A DNA stretch of 64,000 nucleotides from Molossus alvarezi (lineage: Eukaryota; Chordata; Mammalia; Chiroptera; Molossidae). This document shows positions 33,548-43,610 of the stretch, piece by piece. Numbering within the stretch: position 1 is the first letter of the stretch; the number at the start of each line of letters is the position of its first letter. Location of the stretch: contig CM073885.1 of assembly GCA_037176705.1 (NCBI GenBank), positions 159,640,290 through 159,704,289 on the forward strand, read 5' to 3'. The position numbers and the translations under genes are program-made. The notes beneath the pieces were generated by a model. The model worked only from the letters and a program-made list of their open reading frames with translations, did not search any database and was not told the origin of the DNA.

Positions 33548-35092
33548 TTGTGGTTTTTATTCTTCATTTTATTTATGTGGTGTATCACATTTATTGATTT
33601 GTGAATATTGTACCAGCCTTGCATCCCTGGAATGAATCCTACTTGGTCAGGGTGAATAATTTTTTTGATGTATTGCTTAATTTGATTTGCTAGTATTTTG
33701 TTCAGGATTTTGGTGTCTGTATTCATTGGGGATATTGGCCTGAAGTTTTTTTTTCTCTGTAATGTCTTTTTCTGGTTTTGGAATTAGAAATATGCTGGCC
33801 TCATTTAACAAGTCTGGAAGTCTTAATTTTATCGTGAATTTTTTTAAATAGTTTGAGGAGAATGGGTGTTAGTTCTTTTCTGAATGTTCAATAAAACTCC
33901 CCCATGAGGCCATCCAGGCCTGGGCTTTTGTTTGCTGGGAGAGTCTTGATTACCTCTTCAATTTTCTTAGTTGTTTTTAATCTGTTCTAGTTTTCTATTT
34001 CTTCCTGGTCCCATTTTGAAAGACTATGTGTTTCTAGAAATTTGTCCACTTCGCTTAGCTTGTCCAATTTGTTGCCATATAATTCTTCATAGTAGTTGTT
34101 AACAATCTTTTGTATTTCTGTGGTGTCAGTTGTTACTTTTCCTCTTTCATTTCTGATTTTGTGTATTTAGGTTCTCTCGCTTGGTTTCTTGGTGTGTCTA
34201 ACTAAGTGTCTATCAATCCTGTTTATCTTTTTGGAAAACCAGTGCTTTGTTTCATTGGTCCTTTGAATTGTTTTTTAGTCTCTATGTCATTTATTTTTGC
34301 TCTGATCTTTACTGTTTCCTTCCTTCGCTTGCTCTAGGGTTTTCTTTATGTTTGCTTTCTTATTCTTTAAGTTGTGAGGTTAGATAGTCTATTAGAAATT
34401 TTTCTTGTTTCTTGAGGAAGGCCTGTAGTGCTATGAACTTCCCTCTCCGAACTGCTTTCACTGCATCCCATAGATTTTGTGTTGTGTTCATTTTCATTGG
34501 TTTCCAGAAAGTTTTTAATTTCTTCCTTGATCTCCTTCTTTCATTGTTTAATAAAATGCTCTTTAGCTTCCATGTGCTCAAATGTCTTTTCATGTTTTTG
34601 TTGCAATTGATTTCTAGTTTAATCTGAGAAGATGCTTGGTATGATTTCAATCTTCTGGAACTCGTAGAGATTTAGTTTGTGTCCTATCATGTGGTCTATC
34701 TTTGAGAATGTCCTATGTGCACTTGAGAAGAATGTGAATTCTATACTTTTGTGGTGTAATTCTCTGTAGATATCTTAAATCCATTTGGTCTAGTGCTTCA
34801 TTTAGAATCTCTGTTTCCTTGCTAATTTTTTGTCTAGAGGATCTATCCTGTGATGTCAGCATGGTGTTGAAGTCTCCTGCTATAATTGTATTGCTATCGA
34901 TTTTCCTTTGAAGTCTTCAAAAAGATTTTTAATATATTTTGGTGCTCCTATATTGGGTGCATATATGTTTATCAAGGTTATATTTTCCTGTTGGATAGAT
35001 CCTTTCAATATTGTGTGGTGGCCTTCTTTGTCTCTAGTTATGGCTTTCATTTTGAAATTTACTTTATCAGATATGTGTATTGCTATGCCAGG

Positions 35093-35121
35093 TTTTTGTT
35101 TTTGTTTTTGTTTTTGTTTTT
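35093..35121. repeat. (TTTTTG)n short repeat in L1-B ORF2
   Basis: About five hexamer units within the endonuclease region of ORF2, a local expansion. Confidence 0.85.
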
Positions 35122-35353
35122 CATTTGAGTGGAAGATTTTTTTCTATCCCTTTACTTTCAACCTATGTTGTCTTTTGTTGTGAGGTGGGTCTCTTGTAAA
35201 CAACATATATATGAGTCATTCTTTCTTATCCAATAAGCTACTCTGTGTCCTTTTATCAGAGCATTCAGTCCATTTACATTTAAGGTGGTTATTGATATGT
35301 ACTTATTTATTGCCATTTTTGTTTGGCTATATTTTTCTTATTTCTTCTACCAA

Positions 35354-36259
35354 TTACAGAAGTTTTTTAACATTTCTTGCAGTGCTGATTTGGTGCTAAT
35401 GTATTTCCTTAGCCTTTTTTTGTCTGGGAAGCTCTTTATTTGACCTTCTATTTTGAATGATAGCCTTGCTGGGTAGTCTTGGATTCAGATCCTTGCTTTT
35501 CGTGACCTTGATTACCTCATGCCATTCCCTTCTGGCCTGTAGTGTTTCTGTTGAGAAGTCAGCTTAGAGCCTTATGGGGGTTCCTTTGTAGGTAACCTAT
35601 TGCTTATCTCTTGCTGCCTTTAAAATTCTCTCTTTGTCTTTAATTTTTGGCATTTTAATTACTATGTGTCTTGGTGTGGGCCTGTTTGGGTTCTTCTTAC
35701 TTGGGGCTCTCTGTGCTTCTTGAACTTGAATACCTTCTTCCTTCACCAAATTAGGGAAGTTTTCTGTCACTATTTCTTCAAATATATTCTCTAACCCTTG
35801 CTCATTTTTTTCTTCTTTGGGGACTCCTATGATGCAAATATATTACGTTTCCAGTTCTCCCACAGTTCTCTTAAGCTGTCTTCCTGTTTTTTAATTGTTT
35901 TTTCTTTTTGGTTTTCTGATTGGTTAAATTTTTTTTACCCTGTCTTCTAATTCACTGATCCGGTCCTCAGCTTCCTCTACTCTGCTGTTTAGACCTTTAA
36001 ATGTGTTTTTTATTTCTGATATGTCATTCTTCTTCTTTTTTTTCTTTTTTTGGTGGTTTTTAATTTCCAGTTGGTTGATTTTCAACATTTCTATGTCTTT
36101 ACTCATGGTGCTGATGTCCTTACTCCTGCTCCTGAGCTTCCTCAACATCATGGCTCTGAATTCTATCTCTGTTAACTTGCTTAACTGCTCCACATTTATC
36201 GCATCTTCAGTATAGGTCTCTTGTTCTTTCATTTGGCTTTTATTTCTTTGTTTCACCAT
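35354..36259 (-). pseudogene. L1-B ORF1p, frame-broken
   Basis: ORF1 from the ATG at 36257-36259 (MVKQRNKSQMKEQE) to the stop at 35354-35356, 906 bp. The first 112 codons stay open and form the heptad-rich coiled coil (KDISTMSKDIEMLKINQLE, RVEEAEDRISELEDRV), with an expanded Lys run where an A-tract grew. Translation then stops at 35924. The RRM and CTD parts follow in other frames (for example the region around 35450-35700). ORF1p binds L1 RNA as a trimer; this copy is dead. Confidence 0.85.
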
Positions 36260-37043
36260 TTTGGCTATCACAATGGGCTTTGGAGCCTGCCAAATTTTCC
36301 CTGTGGGTGTTGGTGTTCTGCTGTTTGTGGCTCCCTCTCCTGGGTTTGGATGAGTGAGGGAGGACCCACGTTAAACACCACTGTCAAGTCTTATTTTCCT
36401 GGTTAGAGTTGCTAGCTCTGAAATGGTTCAGTATCCTCTAGCTTTTTCCTGGAGGCTATTAGTAGTGATTACTTGAAGAGCCTTGGCTTCTCAGTTAAAT
36501 AAAAAACTCCCTCAGGTGCTCAGCATTAGGGGATTTCTGGAAAGTGGGGCAGATGCTGGTTGTTAATGAGCCTCAATTTGCATTTCAATGGCCCACCTGG
36601 GTGGGGTTGAATCTCCCAGTGAGGGGCCACCGCCTCTCCCAGAGCTCTGAGAAGGAGTAAGATGGCCACCGTGTTGTGTGGCTGCAAATCAGCAAAAGCT
36701 CTGAGCACCCTCCAAATCCTGAGTGTCCCCACACAGTTCCAGTCCAGTCCATCCTCCTTCTGCCGGAGTCCAAGTTGAGTGGTTGTGGCTATTTTAGCAT
36801 CTGTCCTGGCTCTGGGCTGAGGAACCACTTGGGAGTTTAACCCGAGGGCGCTGCTCACAGCTAAGGCTGCTGCTGTCTGTGGGCTCCCAGCTACCCTGTT
36901 GTGCCTTCATAATCCTACCAGGATCAAGTCAGTCCCTCGTTATATGGGAGCTGCTTTTTTTTCGATGATTTGTCTTTATTTTAGTTGTAATTCCAGTTCG
37001 GTTTTGGGAGATGGTCTGTGTAGCTTCCATTCACTCTGTCGCC
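36260..37043 (-). promoter_or_regulatory. L1-B 5' UTR (inner 5' end)
   Basis: About 780 bp of L1 5' UTR starting CCAAAATGGCGACAGAGTG on the minus strand. It aligns by eye with the 5' UTR of L1-D (59.7-60.85 kb), including GGCAGACTCCAAAGCCCA-like sequence before ORF1. Promoter role is inferred from the L1 family. Confidence 0.7.
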
Positions 37044-38360
37044 ATTTTGGAATATCTTGATTGGGTGATTTTTCTACCCTGTTATTTAATTCACTGATCT
37101 GGTCCTTAGCTTCTTCTACTCTGCTGGTTGTTCTTTCCAATGTGTTCTTTATTTCTGCTATGTCATCTTCATTTCTGCTTGGTGGTTTTGTATTTCCAGT
37201 TGGTTGATTTTCAATGTTTCTATATTTTTACTCATGCTGTTGAGCTTCCTCATAATCATTACTCTGAACTCTGCCTCCGATTTCTTTCTTAATTCTGTTT
37301 CATTTATCTCATCTTCTATGAAATTTTCTTTTTTTTGTTATTTGGGATTTGTCTCTTTGTTTCAACATTTTGGCTGTCTTCATGGGTTTTGGAACCTGCC
37401 AAATTTTTCCTGTGGGTGCTGGTGTTCTTCTGGTTGTGGCTCCCTGTACTAAGTTTTGATGAATGTGGGAGGACCTACATTAAACCCCACTGTCAAGTCT
37501 TACTTTCCTGGGTCATTTTGAAGGCCAAGCAAAGGTTCAGTTATCCTCTAGCTTTTGCCTGCAGGCTATTGGTCTCAGTTAATTGATGATCCTTGGGTTG
37601 TAGTTCTTAGCTGAATGAAAAATCCTTCAGGTGTTCAGGGTAAGAGGATTTCCCATGGGTGGGGCAATTGCTTGTGATAATCTCTGGCTGTTAATGAGCA
37701 TCAATTTGCATTTCTCTGGCCTAGCCTGGTGGTGTTAAATTCCTGAGGGAGGGGCTGTTGCTTCTTCCCGGGGCTTTGGGAAGGGGATCTTTGAGTCATA
37801 TGGCTACTGTCCTATGAGTGAGTGATTCAGCATAAAACTCCCAGTGTCCTTCTACCCAGCGTCCTTCTACCCAGCTTTCTCCTGACTCACTTCTCACAGT
37901 TCCAGTCCAGTCCAACTTCCCCCCACCAAAGCCCAAGGTGAGTGACTGTAGCTAATATGGTGCTCTGGTGCTTTTTTCCCTTGTGCCTCTCTTTGCTGCA
38001 CAAATCCTCAGCTCTAGTGATCTCATCCAGGTTTTTTGCTGGTGTCTTTCCCTGTCCTGCCACTCTGTGCTTTGGAGCTGGCTTGAAGTTTTAACCCCTG
38101 ACTTCCCAGAGGGACCTGCTCACAGCTAAAACAGCCCTGAGCTGCTGTATGTGGACTCCCAGCCAACCCTCTTCTGCCTCCACACTTTCTACCAGGCTTG
38201 ATTTGTTGTCCTCTTTTTGCCCCTGGTTACAAGGATTCTCTCCAGCTGCTGTTTAGTTGGGTTTTCCTGGTGATTTGTCTTTATTTTAGTTGTAATTTCA
38301 GTGTGGTCCTGAGAGACAGTCTCTATAGCTTCCATTCACTCTGCCACCATTTTCAAAATC
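37044..38360 (-). mobile_element. Second L1 5' end: 5' UTR and partial ORF1 (L1-C)
   Basis: Starts GAAAATGGTGGCAGAGTG at 38360 on the minus strand, runs through about 990 bp of 5' UTR to the ATG at 37366-37368 (MLKQRDKSQ), then about 320 bp of N-terminal ORF1. It ends at CACCCAATCAAGATATTCC, where the inner L1 5' end begins. The same part of ORF1 is present again in L1-B. Divergence between the two copies is substantial, so this is not a recent exact duplication. Confidence 0.8.
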
Positions 38361-38376
38361 ATTTCCAGCCATTTTA

Positions 38377-39275
38377 GATTAAGACACTTAACTGTGTGAG
38401 TACTTTCTAAACATTGTGTTGGAATCTGGGTGCCTAGAGTGGCAGATGAGATAAGGATTGGTCCTTGCAGCTTCTGGGACCAAGTAGGATTGATTTCCTT
38501 GCAAGTTACATACTTCCTCTATGAAATCTGCAACATACTCACAGGCTACCTCTGTAGCACCCAGCATCCTGGCAGCCTCATGAAAAGGCAAAATACAAAT
38601 ATCTTTTAATGATATCCATGAATGTTAAAACAGTACCTACCTCCCTGGGGTCTGAAGTTCCTTCCCAAAAATTTATACAGAAGAATTTCTCCTTCAAAAC
38701 TCTGATGACATTAAAAGGTTAATTTCTTTAGCTTGTGAAATTTAAAGCATTAAAGTTTTGGTCTCACTTGAGAGCTGAGTAAAACCATCACTCCCAAGGG
38801 TGCTTCAGCCTGCAGTGAGTTTAGAATGGCCAGTGTGCATCGGGCACAATGCCGTGTCCTGTGTTCGACTCACCACACCCCACCCCCAGAATACCATCTG
38901 CCTGACACACTGCCTTTTGGAATGGTTTGTGAGCAAATTGTCTATTATTATGACTGTTGGCCAAAATCCACATAAAAATATAACCTGATACTAGCGTCCC
39001 TTAACAACAAAAAGTCTTCAGTTTAACTTCTATCAGCACCATGCTATGACACAGTAGATATGTCCTTAAACTGTCTGTGCTGTTGTTCATTTTGCTTGTG
39101 CACTGTGTTCTAGAAACAACAAAGTGATCAGCAAATTAGCCAACCTTTAGGTGGGATTTGTTAAGCATTAAAGTAGACCCCCTGGTTTTAAATTTTTAGA
39201 TTTCAACTTTCACTTAATTGAGGGTAGGGTACTAGCATATTTAACAATTATTATTTCCATAAGAATTAAAAAATT
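38377..39275. other. Unassigned spacer
   Basis: No gene recognised. 38390-38470 (AATCTGGGTGCCTAGAG) is faintly MIR-like. Confidence 0.45.
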
Positions 39276-39282
39276 TTTAATT

Positions 39283-39524
39283 AATCCTCACCCAAGGATA
39301 TTTTTTACATTTATCTTCAGATAGAGCAGGAAGGAGGGAGGGAGAGGCAGGGAGAAAGAGAAATATCAACACGAGAGGGACATATTGACTGGTTGCCTCC
39401 TGCATAACCACAACCAGGGCTGGGGACAAACCACAACCGAGGTACACGCCCTTGACTGGAATAGAACCCACAATTCTTTGGTCTGCAGGCCAATGTTCTA
39501 ACCACTGAGAAAACCAGCCAGGGC
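39283..39524 (-). mobile_element. Ves SINE (long type)
   Basis: Minus strand, from AATCCTCACCCAAGGATAT to the reversed head CCAGCCAGGGC. AAGAATT(A/T)(T)AA-type repeats flank it (about 39261 and 39525). Confidence 0.92.
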
Positions 39525-39632
39525 AAGAATTTTAATTTTTAAAAACTCCATATTTCTCCTCTATTTTAGCTTCCTAGAGCTGGAAGTACCACAAATTGGG
39601 TGGTATAGAACAACAGAAATTCATTGTCACAC

Positions 39633-41596
39633 TTTTTTTTTTTTACAATTTCTGAGCTGCACTGTTCATTTTGCTGCTTGAAACCTAAGTGACAGTATGT
39701 CACTGTAATGATGAGGTTTCATCTAAACCTTTACTGCATTGCAGGTACAGACATATATGTACACATTTTTTGAGAACTGACATTTTGCAAAATACAGCAA
39801 ACATTTTAAGTTATACATGAGAAAAAGAAGTGTTCAAAAGGTATGCATTCAAGTTATTGCAGGTTATCTGTGAGAGATTTTCTGTAGGTAAGACATGTTT
39901 AAATTTAACCAACAGTAGCATGTCAGTGTATTTAAAATGACAAAATCTTCTCTCTGGTCATGGTGCCCATGACAAATTACTATGATGTTGTATGTTTAGG
40001 GCAACATGTCAATACAGCATAGATCTCATGGCACTTGGGTTTTCTTCTGGAGATTAAAGCTGTTTTTCTTGGGATAAATGCAACAGCAAAACACAAACCA
40101 GTTGATCAAAAAAAGCACTTCTGCCATAATGTCAATAATTTTCAGGACACATCAACTGACAGTAACTTTCCCATTCCCAGTTCTTTTAAGAATTACACCT
40201 CTGCACTGTTGCCTTCAGTATGTCTGAAAGCTTGTTCTCTGTTAAGACAGTTTACTGACTACAGCCTGGTTGAGAGAATTTAGTTGGTTGGCCATTTATC
40301 TAGAGCAGTGTATCAGGCACGGCCCCTCTTCTGATGATCCAGAGCAAGCAGCTGGTTGACTTGATTAATTCGGCCATGAATAGTGCGCTGCACCAGCAAG
40401 CTCTCCACATTAGTTACGTCTATGTTTAACTCCTTAATAAAGAAAAGGAATATGTATTCTTGTGTAAGGCTTAATAAATTTGATGAGCACTTGTGTTTTG
40501 ATGTTTTGCAAAAGCTCTTCAGTGTGTTCCCTTATGAAAGGATCATCCATGATGTTGCTGTGATTTGTTTTCAGAATCTTTTCAAATTCAGTGATATCAT
40601 TATTCGGATAGGCACTTACTAAATGCGTCATTGTGAGAATTTCTGAATCATTTTTGTATGGTTCGGCCTCCTGTAAGTCAAATGGATGTATTCCTGATTT
40701 CATTAGCATATTTGCTAATACATATTTGCTAAGTATTTTAAGCATGTGGTCCTTCTTGAACTTCCTGATTCATCATAATTCTTAAAGGCTTCATGAAAGT
40801 CAGTGTGTGCCTTTCCAGATTTACCTTCTTTCAAATGCATTTCACCATCACATTCCATGCTGACTTTCATGATCTGCGGATAAAGGATGGCAGACTTGAT
40901 GTGAAATGACTGTTCATGGAATGCTTTAAGTTTTTTGTTATTTTTCTGTGCTGTGTACATTTGATTTTCCAAAGCATATATTTCTAATAACCATGCACCC
41001 TTTTCCAGGTCATCTTCTCTATCATCGGTCTGGCGGGGCTGATGTAACTGGTGTACAATTGTTTGAAGCTTTCCATAGTTCTCCCTACTAAATACAATTT
41101 TCCCAGCTTTGTGATTGTCTTAAACCACAGCCCATCATTCTTAGCATCTTTTCAAGCTTCCAGAGCTGTTTCATAGCATTCCTGCAGTAAATCCATCTGT
41201 TTAGAAGTGGACATATAATAAAGAATAGAATTAATAGATTTTTCAGAATAATTTCATGTGACTGAACTTTCCTTATAGGTTAATAGTTGTTTACATCTGT
41301 TCATCATTTCTGGAAAGTTCATCTACTTGAAGTTAACTTTAAGCATTAGTTTCAGTGCTTTGAAGTTCCATTCTCCCTTTTCACCTTCAAGTTCCAAAAC
41401 CTTCTGGAAACTGCTTAATGCTGCTTTGGGGGCATCTTCCTTTAACACTTTGGAATTATATTCCTGATTTTTCAAATCCACATTCGGCTCAGAGTTACTA
41501 TCTTCACAGTATCCTGGGGCGTAGTTCTCCTCCTCATCGCACATGAAATCGTCTTCCATGGCAGACGTCTCGGCCAGGATGGGGCAGGGAAAAGAG
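39633..41596 (-). pseudogene. COPS2: COPS2 (COP9 signalosome subunit 2) processed pseudogene
   Basis: An intronless, frame-broken copy of the COPS2 mRNA on the minus strand. COPS2/CSN2 is a PCI-domain subunit of the COP9 signalosome, which removes NEDD8 from cullins. The N-terminus is at 41559 ([22 protein letters not shown]) and stays open to about residue 80 (41323). Middle and PCI parts are at 40715-40972 ([30 protein letters not shown]) and 40434-40745 ([41 protein letters not shown]). The C-terminus ([20 protein letters not shown]) is near 40245-40385. About 600 bp of 3' UTR follow to a 12-base T run (39633-39644), the reversed poly(A) tail. Several frameshifts and stops, and five residues (CILDN in the parent) are missing near the C-terminus. 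A decayed TSD (AAATTCATTGTCACAC/AAACTCTCATCACAC) may flank it. Confidence 0.93.
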
Positions 41597-41829
41597 AAAC
41601 TCTCATCACACATCCTTGAAGCAAGCAGTTTAAAATGTAGATGTCACCAAGGCAAGCTGCCTTTGAAGGCTCCAGGGAAGGGTCTGTCCTTCTCCCGCAG
41701 CTTCTGTGGTCCCAGGTATTCCTTAGCTCATAAATGCCTCGCTGTAATCCCGCCTCTTCATGGTGTGCTCCCTGTGTGTCTCACCTTGTCCCCTCTCTGT
41801 GTGTGTCTATGTCCAGGTTTTCCCCACTT

Positions 41830-42033
41830 TTTTTTAATCCTCACCCAAGGATATGTCTTTTATTGATTTTAGAGAGAGTGGAAGGGAAAGAATGAGAGAG
41901 AGAGAGAAACATCAATGTGAGAGAAAAACATCCATCAGTTGCCTGCCATATTCATATTGACTGGAAATCAAACCCTTAACCTTTTTGGTGTTCGAAAGGA
42001 TGCTCAAACCAAATGGGCTCCCTGGCCAGGGCC
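41830..42033 (-). mobile_element. Ves SINE, diverged
   Basis: Minus strand: T-run, AATCCTCACCCAAGGATATG, then TTATTGATTTTAGAGAGAGTGG and the reversed head CTCCCTGGCCAGGGCC. It mixes features of the older and long types. It interrupts the MaLR-type LTR. Confidence 0.88.
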
Positions 42034-42209
42034 ATGTTTCCCTTTGTTATAAGGACAAGTGTAATGAATTGGAGTTTACCCTAATGACTACGTTTTAACC
42101 TGATTATCTCTGTAAAAATCATCTCTCAGCTACAGTCACATCCTGAGCTACTGGGGGTTAGGATTTTAATATAACTTTGTGGGAGAACACAGTTCAACTC
42201 ATAGCATCC

Positions 42210-42562
42210 TCCTTCAAAAGCATTTATCATATAGGACAGTTTGACAAGTGAGCCCAAGATGACAAAGCACACATGAAGAATTTTATGAGAGTATTTTTAT
42301 ATCAGTCTTTTGATTTATACTTACTCAGGTAATACATGTGTGCTGCCCAGTAGATAGATTTATAAATATTTATATGGTTTCTCTCATTTCTTACCTTCAT
42401 GCACATATTAGACACTTACATTATTTGTATGATTGACTCATCTACTCTGCTTTGAAATTTCCTACCACTATCATTCATGTTCTCATTCTCTTCTTTCCCC
42501 CTTGAAATATTCATATTATTCTCATGGACAGTATGAATCAATGTCAGTTTTATGATATAACA
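42210..42562. other. Unassigned A/T-rich spacer
   Basis: No gene or repeat recognised between the LTR and the hairpin. Confidence 0.5.
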
Positions 42563-42621
42563 GAGTTTCTAATCTTCACTGATCTAATCTTTCTAATCTA
42601 ATCAGTGAAGATTAGAAACTC
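42563..42621. repeat. Perfect inverted repeat (21-bp stem, 17-nt loop)
   Basis: The left arm 42563-42583 and the right arm 42601-42621 are exact reverse complements (left arm starts GAGTTTCTAATC, right arm ends GATTAGAAACTC). The 17-nt loop repeats a CTAATCT motif. No terminal transposon signature or TSD is evident. Confidence 0.95.
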
Positions 42622-42745
42622 GAGTGCTGATCACTGAGTTAGTAAAAAGCTTAAAGGAAGTCCCTGTCTTTGGGCTACAGGGCTTGATCCCCAGCCGCAC
42701 TGTTCAACACAGGGAAGGCATGGCTTAAATCTGCAATGGCCTAGC

Positions 42746-42979
42746 CCTGGCCAATGTGGCCCAGTTGGTTGGAGTGTACACCAAAACGTTATGGGTTCAA
42801 TTCCTGGTCAGGGGACATACCCAGGTTTTGGGTTCAATCCCCAGCCAGGCACATATAGGAGGCAACCAATTGATGTTTCTCTCCCACATCTATGTTTCTC
42901 TCTTTCTCACTCTCTCTCTCTCCCTTCCACTCTTTCTAAAATCAACAAAAAAATGTCTTCAGGTGAGGATTAAAAAAAA
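42746..42979 (+). mobile_element. Ves SINE (older/intermediate type)
   Basis: Head GCCCTGGCCAATGTGGCCCAG, tail TGTCTTCAGGTGAGGATT and an A-run. A diverged TSD, TCTGCAATGGCCTA before it and TCTACAATGACCCA after the following short SINE, frames the pair. Confidence 0.9.
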
Positions 42980-42984
42980 TTCTG

Positions 42985-43075
42985 GCCCTGGCCAGTTTGG
43001 CTCAGTGGTTGAGCGTCAACCTGAGGACCAGAGAGTCCCAGGTTTGGTTCCCACTAGGGGCACATACCACAGAAA

Positions 43076-43114
<39 letters not shown>

Positions 43115-43117
43115 ATT
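42985..43117 (+). mobile_element. Short tRNA-only Ves SINE with AAAT tail
   Basis: Head GCCCTGGCCAGTTTGGCTCAG to GGGGCACATACC, then directly CACAGAAATAAATAAAT. The tail has become an (AAAT)n array at 43074-43116. AAATTCT occurs on both sides, so it likely inserted in the tail of the preceding SINE. It ends at the same body position as the short SINE at 12987-13087. Confidence 0.9.
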
Positions 43118-43598
43118 CTACAATGACCCAGAGCTGGGAAAAACAGCTACCACGTGGATGATGGAAAACAAGACTATAAAACAAAGACAACTAGCATTCA
43201 CTGGGTCTGTGTTGTGTGTGTCACTGGGTCACACCCAAGGTGGTAGGAGGGAGTTTAAAAAATAAATCGGTCTGATCTCACAGGCTGGCCAACAGGCCAG
43301 GATCACAGCATACTAAGAAAACCTCCTCCGTTGTTTTCACTTCACCTGTCTGCTCTTTCCACCATCGTCTTTCCCAGTTCACACTGGGAAATTTCCATCC
43401 ATTTACATATGGGGGTGGCTCCCACTCCAAGGGGAGGGTATTGAGTGTTTCCCTTTGGCCAGTGGCCTCTCGCCCTACACTCACCTTCAGAAGTTTGTCC
43501 AAGACAACGCACTCCGGGCATCGGCTGCACTGGCTGTGTTTCATTACTGAGGGAAAAGCAAGGAGAATAGGAACATTCTCAGGCATGTAAGAATGCTT
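43118..43598. other. Unassigned spacer
   Basis: No gene supported. A 115-codon open frame on the minus strand (43278-43625) has no recognised domain. Confidence 0.5.
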
Positions 43599-43610
43599 AA
43601 GAAACCTGAG

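Larger units (their letters stand above)
31564..35316 (-). pseudogene. L1-B ORF2p (endonuclease-RT), near full length but broken
   Basis: About 1251 codons from the ATG at 35314-35316 to the stop at 31564-31566, near the usual L1 ORF2p length. The endonuclease block keeps GDFNT (near 34895), so the catalytic Asp and Asn survive. RT palm pieces: [14 protein letters not shown] at about 33600-33640, [34 protein letters not shown], and the catalytic box as FTDD (codons 33221-33232), where FADD is usual; both Asp are kept. The C-terminal part is open over 223 codons (32216-32887, [18 protein letters not shown] ...). Frameshifts and stops lie between these blocks, so no full protein is made. Confidence 0.88.
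31241..38360 (-). mobile_element. Composite L1 with two 5' ends (L1-B plus L1-C)
   Basis: On the minus strand the order is: 5' UTR copy C (38360-37369), N-terminal ORF1 of C (37368 to about 37044), a second 5' UTR B (about 37043-36260), complete-length ORF1 B (36259-35354), ORF2 B (35316-31564) and 3' UTR. Both 5' UTRs start with AAAATGG(C/T)G(A/G)CAGAGTGAATGG. The outer ends carry ATTTCTAGCCATTTA (31226-31240) and ATTTCCAGCCATTTTA (38361-38376), a diverged TSD, so the whole 7.1 kb may have inserted at once. It has more than one 5' UTR, ORF damage and no sign of current activity. Confidence 0.8.
39555..42207 (-). mobile_element. MaLR-type LTR (MLT1-like), split by two insertions
   Basis: The plus strand shows the reversed MaLR/MLT1-like pattern in pieces: TAGAGCTGGAAGTACCACAAATTGGGTGG and GAACAACAGAAATTCATTGTCAC on the left (39575-39632). 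After the pseudogene come GGCTCCAGGGAAGGGTCTG, CTCTTCATGGTGTGCTCCC and GTGTGTCTATGTCC (41670-41815). After the SINE come TTGTTATAAGGACAAG, CCCTAATGACTACG and ACTGGGGGTTAGGATTTTAAT (42042-42175). The COPS2 pseudogene and a Ves SINE therefore landed in an older LTR. Subfamily and edges are uncertain. Confidence 0.65.
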
